In this document: in pieces, positions 25,301 to 34,147 of the stretch
Layout of the letters: each line of letters opens with the position of its first letter
Numbering within the stretch: position 1 is the first letter of the stretch
DNA from: a virus
Virus record (IMG/VR): IMGVR_UViG_3300020442_004286
Coordinates: 1 to 40,773 of that record
Reading direction: 5' to 3' (one strand)
Length of the DNA: 40,773 nt
The notes under the pieces: model-generated
What the model saw: only the letters and a program-made list of their open reading frames with translations
Database searches by the model: none
What the model was told of the DNA's origin: nothing
Translations under genes and position numbers: made by a program

Positions 25301-25774
25301 ATGTATATGATAGAAGAATTAATCAAAATAATTTTAATATTTTTTAGTTGGACTTGTGTTTTATATTGGACACACAGACTTTGTCATGTGTTACCATACG
25401 TAAAGACTGTGCATTGGCATCATCACAAGTATGTAACATCACAACAACCTCAATGGATGTGGCAAAATATATTTCTGTACAGTGATGATTGGATGAGTAC
25501 CTTGGACATTATTATTACAGAAATCATACCTACAATAATATTTTGTTACTTAACAGGACAATGGTGGATATTTATTGTATATTATGTATGGACAGCTTTT
25601 ATACAAGAATGGATTGAACATAATTCTAAATTTAATATTTGGCCATTTAGTGCAGGAAAGTTTCACTTAAATCATCACAAAAATTGGAGATGTAATTATT
25701 CATTATTTTTTCCTATTTGGGATCATGTTTTTGGTACAGCCATACCTGTAAAAAACAAAGAAAAAACTAATTAA
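25301..25774 (+). CDS. Sterol desaturase/fatty-acid hydroxylase superfamily membrane protein
   Basis: 157 aa from ATG 25301 (GTG 25289 is an alternative). The di-iron His motifs are HRLCH (25-29), HWHHH (38-42), WIEHNS (H107) and HLNHH (122-126). Hydrophobic stretches at about 8-22 and 70-105 fit membrane insertion. The family uses a di-iron centre and O2 to hydroxylate or desaturate lipids or related amphipathic substrates. Shorter than the 230-300 aa of most members, so it is a minimal form. It joins two acyl desaturases downstream as a third lipid-type enzyme. Confidence 0.8.
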   Translation: MYMIEELIKIILIFFSWTCVLYWTHRLCHVLPYVKTVHWHHHKYVTSQQPQWMWQNIFLYSDDWMSTLDIIITEIIPTIIFCYLTGQWWIFIVYYVWTAFIQEWIEHNSKFNIWPFSAGKFHLNHHKNWRCNYSLFFPIWDHVFGTAIPVKNKEKTN

Positions 25775-25781
25775 ATACTTC

Positions 25782-26420
25782 ATGTTAGATTATAAAAAAA
25801 TTGTTTTTTTGCCTCTTGACTTACCTAAATTAGATGTACCTTACGAACGAATACATGCAAAATTAAAAAATTCAATAGAAGACAGATATAGAAATTGCAA
25901 TCATATACCGATAATTGTAGATACACCGGGATCTAGGAATAAACAAGAATTTTTAAAATATACAGAAGAGTCAAATGATTTTCCTGAAATAATTGAATAT
26001 TTAGAAACATATATAAAACCATTTATGGTAAATTTACCGAGAGCTATGATAATAAGCACACCTCCAGGCGGAAAAAACAAAATACATATTGATTGCTCTC
26101 GCAAAAAATTTGACACACTGCAACTTAAATTTAGAATTGTTTTACACGGTAGTACTGATACTTTATATTTTTTAGATAAAAATAAAAAACAATTTGCTCC
26201 ATCAATAGGAAATCAACCATTTTTAATGGCTGGAGAATGGCCGCATGGTATGGATAATACAAGTGACTATTATAAGTTTACTTTAGGTTTAGGAGCTCCT
26301 TGGGATTGCGAATTAAATAAACCATTTACTAATTTAGTTGAACGATCTATTAAAAAATATGATTGTGTGTGGAATGATTTTGAATTGCCTAATAATTATG
26401 AAAGATATTTTATGGAATAA
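25782..26420 (+). CDS. 2OG oxygenase-like (aspartyl/asparaginyl-hydroxylase-like) protein
   Basis: 212 aa. The order PRAMIISTPPGG, IHIDCS (H102, D104), LKFRIVLHG, then WPHGMDN (H155) and YYKFTLGLGAPW fits a jelly-roll Fe(II)/2OG enzyme of the Asp/Asn-hydroxylase type. The usual Arg near the end is replaced by Lys165 or absent. Activity is therefore likely but less certain than for 22595. It sits 3 nt before a methyltransferase gene. No Shine-Dalgarno is obvious. Confidence 0.62.
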   Translation: MLDYKKIVFLPLDLPKLDVPYERIHAKLKNSIEDRYRNCNHIPIIVDTPGSRNKQEFLKYTEESNDFPEIIEYLETYIKPFMVNLPRAMIISTPPGGKNKIHIDCSRKKFDTLQLKFRIVLHGSTDTLYFLDKNKKQFAPSIGNQPFLMAGEWPHGMDNTSDYYKFTLGLGAPWDCELNKPFTNLVERSIKKYDCVWNDFELPNNYERYFME

Positions 26421-26422
26421 TT

Positions 26423-26887
26423 ATGGAACTTTTTAGTGAATACATTTTAAAAGTATCTCCATGGCGGCAAAGAAATAAATTTATTGCAGAAAATTTTTTA
26501 GAACCAAATAGATCTTTGTTAGATTTAGGAGCTGGCGCAAAAACTTTTCTATGGTATTACAAGCCTAGTAAATATTTTTCCGTAGAGGGAATGCCAATTG
26601 AAGGGATAGATTTAGTGATTGATTTGGATACTGATTTTCAAAATAAAATTCCAGGTTACTATGATTATGTGTTAAACAGCGGAATTTTAGAGTTTGTTCA
26701 AGTACCGAAAAAGTATTTGCAAAGACAACTAAAGCTAGGCAATGAATTTATATTTACATATGATAGAAAAATAGGTCTTACTACAATAACTTATGATCAG
26801 ATGGATAACTTAATAGGAGAGTATTACATTATCGATCGAAAAGAAGACTTTGGAAAACAAAGGATCTATAAATGCAGACCTCTGTAA
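26423..26887 (+). CDS. Small SAM-dependent methyltransferase-like protein
   Basis: 154 aa. LLDLGAGAKTF (32-42) is a good motif I for class I methyltransferases, and YFSVEGMP supplies the acidic motif II. YDYVLNSGILEFV occupies the motif-IV position. The chain is shorter than the 200+ aa of most family members and has no cap domain, so it may pair with a neighbour. It overlaps the N-twitch radical SAM gene by 16 nt, suggesting coupled synthesis. Confidence 0.6.
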   Translation: MELFSEYILKVSPWRQRNKFIAENFLEPNRSLLDLGAGAKTFLWYYKPSKYFSVEGMPIEGIDLVIDLDTDFQNKIPGYYDYVLNSGILEFVQVPKKYLQRQLKLGNEFIFTYDRKIGLTTITYDQMDNLIGEYYIIDRKEDFGKQRIYKCRPL

Positions 26888-27906
26888 AAAAATGTGTTTA
26901 CCCTAATAACATACTAGTTGTTAGTAACGATGGAAATACAATAAGCTGTCCATTAGAAAGTGGTAATGTAAAACTTGCTGACATTAACAATGGAATACAA
27001 AATGCTTGGCAAAGTCCTTTATATGATGATTTTAGAAATAATTTAGACAAATATTTAAATGACAAAAATAAAATTTGTTGGCAATGTAATTTATTGGAAA
27101 GAAATGGAGCTACAAGTTTAAGAACAGAACTATTACCAATTACAGAAGATGTAAAATTAAAAGGAGTACAATTTAAGTTGAGCAACAAGTGTCAATTGGT
27201 TTGTGCTCATTGTGGGCCATTACTTAGTAGTAGTTGGGGAAAACATCTTGGAATAACAAAGCCTATACGTAATTTTAATTTAAAAGATAACATTATAGAA
27301 GAATTAAAAGAATTAGTTCCATCTTTAAATTTTATTAGATTCACAGGAGGTGAACCTTGGATAGATCCAACTCATTGGAAAATCTTAAATGAATTACATA
27401 AAATTGACAAGAAAGATTGTGAGTTACATTACATTACAAATGGTCTAGGTAAAATCAAAAAAGAACTTTGGGAACCATACAAAAGAGTATTAATAATGTT
27501 AAGTGTAGACGGTTATGCAGAAAGTTATGAATGGTTCAGAAGAAAATCTAGTTGGAAAGATCTTATAAAAAATTATGAAAATCTTAAAAAACTTCAAAAT
27601 GTAGAAGTATGGATAAATTTTTCTATAACTCCTTGGACAATAAATTATCTTGATGATTGCAAAAATTTTTTTTCTGAAAGATTTTTTACAGTTCCTATAA
27701 TGAATCCTAGTCATTGTAGTTTAGCATCTATATCAAAAGAAAATTATGAAAAACTAGGGTTGACAAATTATCCAAAATATAGTAAAATAATAGGATCAAA
27801 CATTAAACCTTTGGAGCATTTAAAAAATTGGGCATTAAAATGGGACAGATCTTGGAACACAATCGGACAAGCAGAAAAGATACATCCTTGGTTGTTAAAA
27901 ATTTAA
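26872..27906 (+). CDS. N-terminal-twitch radical SAM protein (array member 9, separated)
   Basis: 344 aa. The twitch module is C8-x17-C26 (C-P rather than C-C) and C69-x2-C72 in CWQCNLLERNGATSLR. The radical SAM motif is CQLVCAHC (C107, C111, C114), followed by GPLLSSSW and FTGGEPWIDP. MLSVDGYAESYEWFRR is the core strand. It is shorter at the C-terminus than the main array members and lacks the shared tail signature. It lies 6 kb from the main array, between a methyltransferase and a GNAT-like gene. Confidence 0.85.
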   Translation: MQTSVKKCVYPNNILVVSNDGNTISCPLESGNVKLADINNGIQNAWQSPLYDDFRNNLDKYLNDKNKICWQCNLLERNGATSLRTELLPITEDVKLKGVQFKLSNKCQLVCAHCGPLLSSSWGKHLGITKPIRNFNLKDNIIEELKELVPSLNFIRFTGGEPWIDPTHWKILNELHKIDKKDCELHYITNGLGKIKKELWEPYKRVLIMLSVDGYAESYEWFRRKSSWKDLIKNYENLKKLQNVEVWINFSITPWTINYLDDCKNFFSERFFTVPIMNPSHCSLASISKENYEKLGLTNYPKYSKIIGSNIKPLEHLKNWALKWDRSWNTIGQAEKIHPWLLKI

Positions 27907-28490
27907 AAGATTTAACAAAAAACCAAATCTTAGACTTTTGTATCTTTGCAAGTAGTTTTAAAGAAGATCCTGCCCATGTAAATATGTACCATAAAAATTG
28001 GGAAGATCATCCCGAAACTTTACCATATCTAGTTTTTATTAGCCATAGATTTGCCAAAGGAAATGGAGAATTTTTTGTTCTTTTAGAAGACGAAAAAATA
28101 ATTGGAATATCTGGAATACATATAAGTGCTTTTGATAAAAATGTTGCATTAGGAGGAGTTAGAACCTGGTTACCAAAAAAATATAGGGGAAAGTTTTTAG
28201 TTGGAAGATACCTACTACCGAGACAACTTGCATGGGCAAAACAAAAAAATTTAAAAACCATTGCACTTACCTTTAATGAATACAATAAAAATTTAATTCC
28301 CTACTTTACGCGAACAGGAGTCAGCATTGCAAAAAAACGTAACCCTAATAGTATGTTTTATAAAGGAGTAAATGAAGTTGATTTTCCTTGTAATATACAG
28401 TATACAAAACAATGGGTAATTTATGATAAAATAGATCCTGAATATACTCCAGACTGGCATGCAATAAAGTGGACACACCAAGAGCAGTAA
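27840..28490 (+). CDS. GNAT-like acetyltransferase
   Basis: About 216 aa from ATG 27840, overlapping the radical SAM gene by 67 nt. TTG 27888, with only a 19-nt overlap, is a plausible alternative and TTG 27828 a less likely one. FFVLLEDEKIIGISGIHI and the following strand (ALGGVRTWLPKKYRGKFLVGRYLL) resemble the beta4 and R/Q-x-x-G-x-G/A acetyl-CoA loop of GNAT enzymes. The helix/strand AWAKQKNLKTIALTFNEYNKNL completes the pattern. The acyl acceptor is unknown; an amine made by the PLP enzymes would fit but is speculative. Confidence 0.6.
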   Translation: MGQILEHNRTSRKDTSLVVKNLKDLTKNQILDFCIFASSFKEDPAHVNMYHKNWEDHPETLPYLVFISHRFAKGNGEFFVLLEDEKIIGISGIHISAFDKNVALGGVRTWLPKKYRGKFLVGRYLLPRQLAWAKQKNLKTIALTFNEYNKNLIPYFTRTGVSIAKKRNPNSMFYKGVNEVDFPCNIQYTKQWVIYDKIDPEYTPDWHAIKWTHQEQ

Positions 28491-28507
28491 TTGACAGGTA
28501 AATTCTA

Positions 28508-28515
28508 AATAAATA
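28508..28515 (+). promoter_or_regulatory. Late-promoter-like AATAAATA before the desaturase pair
   Basis: Matches 7 of 8 bases of TATAAATA in the 24-base gap before the first desaturase. With T4 spacing the transcript would begin at 28521, exactly at the third codon (ATG) of the gene, repeating the 13-base geometry of the motif at 9972. Chance occurrence is possible in such AT-rich DNA. Confidence 0.35.
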
Positions 28516-29282
28516 TGAGTATGCTAAGATATTTACAATCAACAGAAAACACACTAAATTACATACAAATATTTGCTCTTTTGGTAGCTATATTAGGTAT
28601 ATTTTTTGTTGACTTTTCTTATCAAAATATACTTTTAGTAGTAGCAGGTTTTTATATTTTAAGTATTCTAGGTGTAAGTATGACCCTTCATAGATACTAT
28701 TCACACAAAAGTTTTCAATTTAAAAATGATTATATAAGGAAAATTTTTACTTTAATTGCAATATTAGCAGGCAGAGGTAGCCCTTTAGGTTGGGTATATA
28801 TTCATAGAATACATCATAGACATTCTGATACAGATAAAGATCCGCACGGGCCTAAAACTATTGGATTCAAACTGTTTGGATTTAAACCTATAGATACTAC
28901 TGATAAAAAAACTAAAGTTTTTTTAATTAAAGATTTTATGAATAAAGAACAATTATTTTATCATAATTATTATATGTTGTTTGTTATTGGTTTTGTATTT
29001 TTTTTATTGCTAATTGGTTTTAATTATTTGTATTTTGCATATATTTTACCTTTACTAGTAGTGCAATTCAGCCAAAATTGTTTTAATTTTTTTGCTCATA
29101 AAGCAGGGTATAGGAATCATAATACAAAGGATAACAGTACAAATAACATTTTGTTATGGCCGTTTATAATGGGTGATGCATGGCACAATAATCATCATGC
29201 AAATTTAGGCAAACTAACAACAAAAGAAAAATGGTGGGAATTTGATCCTGTAGTAAATATATGTAAGGTGGTAGCAAAATGA
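28515..29282 (+). CDS. Acyl (delta-9-type) fatty acid desaturase
   Basis: 255 aa from ATG 28515; if the promoter-like motif is used, Met3 (28521) is the start. The three His boxes of membrane acyl-lipid/acyl-CoA desaturases are HRYYSH (59-64), HRIHH (97-101) and HNNHH (224-228), with TDKDPHGP after the second. Hydrophobic segments at about 18-50 and 153-188 form membrane hairpins. The enzyme uses a di-iron centre to insert a double bond into fatty acyl chains. Overlaps the second desaturase by 4 nt. Confidence 0.88.
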   Translation: MSMLRYLQSTENTLNYIQIFALLVAILGIFFVDFSYQNILLVVAGFYILSILGVSMTLHRYYSHKSFQFKNDYIRKIFTLIAILAGRGSPLGWVYIHRIHHRHSDTDKDPHGPKTIGFKLFGFKPIDTTDKKTKVFLIKDFMNKEQLFYHNYYMLFVIGFVFFLLLIGFNYLYFAYILPLLVVQFSQNCFNFFAHKAGYRNHNTKDNSTNNILLWPFIMGDAWHNNHHANLGKLTTKEKWWEFDPVVNICKVVAK

Positions 29283-30049
29283 ATTATTTAAAAAGCAACA
29301 CATTTGTAGCACAACTAATTTTGGGAATTTCAATTTTAGGTACTATTGCAGGTTACTATACATATGGATTCACTGTTGGAACAATATTATTACCTATTTT
29401 AGGATATTTTTTATATGTTGGATTAGGAATAAGTGTAACATTTCATAGACAATTAACCCATAAGTCTTATAAAACACATCCTTGGATCATAAAATTAGGT
29501 ACTTTACTTGGTACATTAAGTAATACAGGTAGTAGCATTGTATGGGTAGCAATACATATGAATCATCATAGACACGCCGATACTGAAAAAGATCCGCATA
29601 GTCCTAGACATCAAGGTTTAAAAACTTTTGCTCTTGAATATGATTTAGATACAAGTAGAGTAAAATGGAAAATGAAGCATCTAATAGGCGATCCGTTTCA
29701 TATGTTTCTACACAAATATTATTTTGGTGTAATAGCTCTATGGAGTTTATTTTTATATGCTGTTGGTGGATTTTATTTAATGGTTTTCCTACATTGGTTT
29801 CCAATGATTATCAGTGGCGCAATGAGTAACATTGTAAATTACGTAGGCCATAAGCCAAACTGGTGGGGCGGTTACAGACGCTATAATACTAGAGATGATA
29901 GTATTAATAATTGGCTTTGGGCTTTACCTAGTTGGGGAGAAACACTACACAACAACCATCATCGTAAACCTTATTCTTACAGTCATGGCGAAAAATGGTG
30001 GGAGGTTGATGTAGGTGCTTGGATCGTCAAACTTATCAAAACAAACTAG
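29279..30049 (+). CDS. Acyl (delta-9-type) fatty acid desaturase, second copy
   Basis: 256 aa. His boxes are HRQLTH (56-61), HMNHH (93-97) and HNNHH (224-228), aligned almost residue for residue with the upstream copy, so a tandem duplication is clear though the sequences have diverged. TEKDPHSP follows the second box. The membrane segments match. AAGGTGG precedes the ATG. Two copies suggest different regiospecificity, acyl carriers or a heteromeric complex. Confidence 0.88.
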   Translation: MNYLKSNTFVAQLILGISILGTIAGYYTYGFTVGTILLPILGYFLYVGLGISVTFHRQLTHKSYKTHPWIIKLGTLLGTLSNTGSSIVWVAIHMNHHRHADTEKDPHSPRHQGLKTFALEYDLDTSRVKWKMKHLIGDPFHMFLHKYYFGVIALWSLFLYAVGGFYLMVFLHWFPMIISGAMSNIVNYVGHKPNWWGGYRRYNTRDDSINNWLWALPSWGETLHNNHHRKPYSYSHGEKWWEVDVGAWIVKLIKTN

Positions 30050-30058
30050 GAATAGTAA

Positions 30059-31594
30059 ATGGCTAATATAGTCTTATGTGGAGGTATATCCGTGGTGCCT
30101 TATTGGAGGCCTATAGGAATATACCAAATTGCTAATATTTTAAGGAAAAAAGGATACACTGTACAAGTGATAGATAGTTTTCCTTGGTTAGTATATACTG
30201 ATTTTGATAAACTACTAAAAATATTTGATAAATTTGTTGATAAAGATACACTATGGATCGGATTTGGTTCTACATGGTTTTATAGAATAGAAAACATGTT
30301 TAATGACCCACAACCTAAAGCTGGAAGTTCTGATGGACTTATGACAACAAAGCCCAAACAGAAATTAGATGCTATTAAAGAAAATACAAGATTATTAAAC
30401 TTAGATGAAATTGAAAAATTAAAAACGTTAGTGTACAGTAAAAATCCTGAAATTAAATTTGTAATGGGAGGAGCTAGGGCATTTAGCGGCAGAAAAGGTT
30501 TTGCATCTCCTTTAATAGATTGTTACATAGAAGGTTTTGCTGATGCAACGGTTGTAGAATATACAGAGTATCTGGATGGAAAACGTGATAGCATAGAACA
30601 TATTAAAAACGAAGATGGAAGCATAAACATAATTCATGATCACAAAGGCGAATCCTTTGACTTTGTGCATGATAAACATTCATGGCATTCTAGTGATTTG
30701 GTAATTGATGGAGAGATTCTACCTTTAGAAACTGCAAGAGGTTGTATTTTTAGTTGTGCTTTTTGTGCATATCCTTTAAATGGTCGTAAAAAATTAGATT
30801 ACCTTAAAAGTTCAGATATTTTAAAAGATCAATTTTTAGAAAATTATGAAAAATATAATGTAACAGATTATTTTTTTACAGAAGATACTTTTAATGATAG
30901 TCCAAAAAAAATTAGGATTTTACATGATGAAGTTGTTGACAAATTGCCTTTCAAAATTACCTTTAGTTCGTATATGCGTTTAGATTTATTGAATGCTCAT
31001 AGAGATACTATTCCTTTACTTTATAATATGGGGGTTAGATCTGTGATGTTCGGAATAGAAAGTATGAACTATGAAGCTAACAAAACTGTTGGAAAAGGAA
31101 TTAGAAAAGAAAAAATATTAGAAATGGGTGAAGTTTTACAAAAAGAATGGCCGGACACTATCAAGTATGCAAGTTGGATGCTAGGTTTGCCAAATGATGG
31201 AGAGCAGGAAATATCTGAATGGCTAGAAGAAATTTGCAAACCAGATTTTCCTTTTGATATATCTGCTGTATATCCTTTGACATTAGATAGATGGTTACAC
31301 AAGAAAAATATATGGAATTCTAAATTCAATCTCAATCCTGAAAAATACGGATATACTTTCCCTCAAGATAAAAATAGTTTTTTCTGGGTGAACAACAAAG
31401 GTTATTCATTAGCTGATGCCGTAAGAATGCGTAACTCATATAATAAGACGCATATAAAATCTAAAGAAAAACATTTATTTGAACATAACGCATTTGTTAG
31501 AAGTTTTAAAGCTGATACATGGAAACAGCGTTTACAAAAACGTATGGATTTCAATATTAAGTATATGGATAGGCTTTTAAATTACAATGGCTAA
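30059..31594 (+). CDS. Radical SAM protein with B12-binding-like N-terminus (twin 1)
   Basis: 511 aa. The N-terminal domain (1-160) starts with a Rossmann strand (NIVLCGG), then PIGIYQIANILRKKGYTVQVID, and WIGFGST and FVMGGARAF strands, as in B12-binding radical SAM proteins. The DxHxxG cobalt-ligand motif is not seen. The radical SAM motif is CIFSCAFC (C229, C233, C236) followed by YPLNGRKKLDY. YFFTEDTFN and MFGIESMNYEANKTVGKG are typical later strands. Members of the family perform methyl transfers, C-C or C-S bond formation and other radical reactions. Overlaps its twin by 8 nt. Confidence 0.82.
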   Translation: MANIVLCGGISVVPYWRPIGIYQIANILRKKGYTVQVIDSFPWLVYTDFDKLLKIFDKFVDKDTLWIGFGSTWFYRIENMFNDPQPKAGSSDGLMTTKPKQKLDAIKENTRLLNLDEIEKLKTLVYSKNPEIKFVMGGARAFSGRKGFASPLIDCYIEGFADATVVEYTEYLDGKRDSIEHIKNEDGSINIIHDHKGESFDFVHDKHSWHSSDLVIDGEILPLETARGCIFSCAFCAYPLNGRKKLDYLKSSDILKDQFLENYEKYNVTDYFFTEDTFNDSPKKIRILHDEVVDKLPFKITFSSYMRLDLLNAHRDTIPLLYNMGVRSVMFGIESMNYEANKTVGKGIRKEKILEMGEVLQKEWPDTIKYASWMLGLPNDGEQEISEWLEEICKPDFPFDISAVYPLTLDRWLHKKNIWNSKFNLNPEKYGYTFPQDKNSFFWVNNKGYSLADAVRMRNSYNKTHIKSKEKHLFEHNAFVRSFKADTWKQRLQKRMDFNIKYMDRLLNYNG

Positions 31595-33164
31595 CATAAT
31601 TATTTTCACAGGGTCATCCCGTACTAATCCTAAAATATTTTTTAATGAAAGCGATAATACTACTTTCTTATTGAATAGACCTTTGGGTGCATACCAGATA
31701 GCATCTATATTGCGTGATAATGGTTACACTGTACAAGTTATAGATAGATATCATTGGTTAGTAAGAACAAAAGGTATAGAATTTTATAAGGAGGTAATAA
31801 GAAAATATGTTGACAAAGATACATTGTGGATCGGATGGAGTAATACATTTATGGAGGGCAAACCAAAAACAGATAATGATGTAAGAACAGTAGGGTATAT
31901 TGTAGATGCACTTGACGCAATTGGCATGGAAAAAGAAGGCATGATGGCTATGAATATGTATAGGAAAAAGACAAATCCTAACATAAAATTTGTGTGTGGT
32001 GGTGCTAAAACTTGGAGATGGAGTCAACAAGGTTTAACATTTTTTGATTTTTATTTTGAAGGATATAGTGATGCAATGATGCTAGACTTTACCAACTGGC
32101 TTGCAGGTAAAGGTCCAAAACCAGAATCAAAAAAATTAGATACTGGTGCAGAGGTGATTGATTATGATAGAACAGGAGATGCATTTGATTTTGTAAATCA
32201 TGTGCATAAATGGCATAAAAGTGATTACATAATACAAGGAGAAGCAGTACCAATCGAAATATCTAGAGGATGCATATTTAGATGTGCGTATTGTAGTTTT
32301 CCATTAAATGGAAAAAAGAAATTAGATTTTATAAGAGATGCAGAATCTTTAAAGGAAGAATTTATTAGAAATTACGAAGAATATGGAATAACAAAATATT
32401 ATTACAGTGATGACACGCATAATGATAGTATTGAAAAATTAGAATACCTTTATAATAAGGTATATAGTAAACTGCCTTTTAAGATTGAATTTGCAACGTA
32501 TTGTAGATTAGATTTGTTAGGAGCTCATCCAGAAACTATTCCTTTACTTTATGAAAGTGGCCTGAGATCTACATTTTTTGGGATTGAAAGTTTTAATAAT
32601 AATGCTAATAAAACAGTAGGCAAAGGAGCTAGTGAAGAAAAAATATATGAAAATTTATGGAAATGTAAAGAAGTTTGGAAGAATGATGTCTTTATACATG
32701 TAGGATTAATTGTTGGATTACCTAATGAAGATGAACAATCTGTAATGGATTGGGGTACTAGAGTATTAGAAAAAGATTCTCCTATTGACTGGGCTATGAT
32801 TACAGAGTTACATCTATTTCCAAACTATGCTAAAGATGCTCATTGGTTAAACAAAATGGAATTGAATCCAGATTTTTATGGATATACTTTTGATGAAAGG
32901 GGAATAATCTGGACAAACAATAAAGGCATGACTAAACCTAAAGCCCAACTAATAAGCAAAAAATTAAATAACATGTTAATAAGAAATAAAAAGAAAAATT
33001 TGCATCCTGAGAGTTGGTACAGTTTTGCCAATGCCGCAAATTTACAAATGGACTTAAACAGTTACCTAAATACTCCCCAAGATGATCTAATTGAAAATAG
33101 AGATAAAATTTTAAATGAATATTATTTAAATTTAAAAAATAATGCTCCCAATCTCGCAAACTAA
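31587..33164 (+). CDS. Radical SAM protein with B12-binding-like N-terminus (twin 2)
   Basis: 525 aa, paralog of the preceding gene with the radical SAM motif CIFRCAYC at identical positions (C229, C233, C236) and the same FPLNGKKKLDF continuation. The N-terminal Rossmann-like region is RPLGAYQIASILRDNGYTVQVID with WIGWSNT and FVCGGAKTW strands. YYYSDDTHND and FFGIESFNNNANKTVGKG match the twin. As there, no DxHxxG is visible. Tandem retention of both copies implies that they have different substrates or act as a pair. It ends the 23-kb plus-strand run. Confidence 0.82.
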   Translation: MANIIIFTGSSRTNPKIFFNESDNTTFLLNRPLGAYQIASILRDNGYTVQVIDRYHWLVRTKGIEFYKEVIRKYVDKDTLWIGWSNTFMEGKPKTDNDVRTVGYIVDALDAIGMEKEGMMAMNMYRKKTNPNIKFVCGGAKTWRWSQQGLTFFDFYFEGYSDAMMLDFTNWLAGKGPKPESKKLDTGAEVIDYDRTGDAFDFVNHVHKWHKSDYIIQGEAVPIEISRGCIFRCAYCSFPLNGKKKLDFIRDAESLKEEFIRNYEEYGITKYYYSDDTHNDSIEKLEYLYNKVYSKLPFKIEFATYCRLDLLGAHPETIPLLYESGLRSTFFGIESFNNNANKTVGKGASEEKIYENLWKCKEVWKNDVFIHVGLIVGLPNEDEQSVMDWGTRVLEKDSPIDWAMITELHLFPNYAKDAHWLNKMELNPDFYGYTFDERGIIWTNNKGMTKPKAQLISKKLNNMLIRNKKKNLHPESWYSFANAANLQMDLNSYLNTPQDDLIENRDKILNEYYLNLKNNAPNLAN

Positions 33165-33177
33165 TTTAATGTTAATT

Positions 33178-33185
33178 TGTAAATA
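33178..33185 (+). promoter_or_regulatory. Late-promoter-like TGTAAATA
   Basis: Lies in the 47-base gap before the PP-loop gene at 33212 and matches TATAAATA at 7 of 8 bases. A start at about 33191 would give a 21-nt leader that includes AGAAAGG, a good ribosome-binding site. Confidence 0.35.
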
Positions 33186-33211
33186 TCAATATCAACAAGA
33201 AAGGCTACAAG

Positions 33212-34147
33212 ATGTATTACAGCGAAAATAACTGGAGTGCTTGGAAATATGACAATGGTGACTTGTTTAGTCGTTCAGTATCTCCAGAAGAAACTTTAAT
33301 GCCTGTTTATAAAAAAATGAATAGGCCTATACTTACACTAAAAGAAGAAGCATTACTAGCCGCTAAAAGCACTAAAGACCATTTTCCAGATGAAAAATTA
33401 AATTTGTTTTTAAGTGGCGGTTTAGACAGTGAATTAATGTTGAAAAGTTTTTTAGAAATAGGAGAAAAACCTAATATTTTTATTGTTAGATATGAAGACG
33501 ATATAAATTTATATGATGTCAGTTATGCTGTAACAATATGCGGAATGCTTAATCTAGAATATAAAATTATAGATATAAATCTTAAAAAGTTTTTTGAAAA
33601 TGATGCAGAGCAAGTAGCAGACGATGCACAATGTGATCGCCCGAGAATGTTACCTAGTATGACATATGCTGATTACGTAGACGGCCTTTCGTTTTTGTCA
33701 ATGGGTGATATGTATTGGGCAAGACCACATAATGATTATAGCATAAAAGCTGAATGGGTAGCGATTGAATTAGAAAGTGATTTTGCTGCTGATAGATACA
33801 ACATTTACCACAATCGACCATGTGTGCATTTATGGGCAAGATGGACACCAGGAATGATGATGGCTCATACAAAATGGAAATGGTTTCATAGACTGATTAA
33901 TGATAAAATACCAGGAAAACTTGGAAACAGTTCTAGTAAATTGCAAGGTTGGCAAGAGGAATTTCCAGATGTAATACCTAGAGAGAAAGTACACGGTTTT
34001 GAAAATATTGATCCTTTGATTAATGAATTTGAAAAATCATTAGAGAAAAAATACAATGGATTACCTTTTAGACGGCAACACGAAATGACTCTTGATGAAT
34101 TGTATATAATGGTTACTGGTTCGGATTACGCTGCCAATATCTCTTAG
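33212..34147 (+). CDS. PP-loop ATPase-like protein
   Basis: 311 aa; AGAAAGG precedes the ATG. LFLSGGLDSE (66-73) is a PP-loop (SGGxDS) as in asparagine synthases, NAD synthases and related ATP pyrophosphatases, which adenylate a carboxylate, amide or carbonyl before nucleophile attack. PNIFIVRYEDDIN and YKIIDINLKKFF are the next Rossmann strands. No glutaminase domain is attached. The 3' end overlaps the convergent PP-loop gene by 35 nt. Confidence 0.72.
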   Translation: MYYSENNWSAWKYDNGDLFSRSVSPEETLMPVYKKMNRPILTLKEEALLAAKSTKDHFPDEKLNLFLSGGLDSELMLKSFLEIGEKPNIFIVRYEDDINLYDVSYAVTICGMLNLEYKIIDINLKKFFENDAEQVADDAQCDRPRMLPSMTYADYVDGLSFLSMGDMYWARPHNDYSIKAEWVAIELESDFAADRYNIYHNRPCVHLWARWTPGMMMAHTKWKWFHRLINDKIPGKLGNSSSKLQGWQEEFPDVIPREKVHGFENIDPLINEFEKSLEKKYNGLPFRRQHEMTLDELYIMVTGSDYAANIS

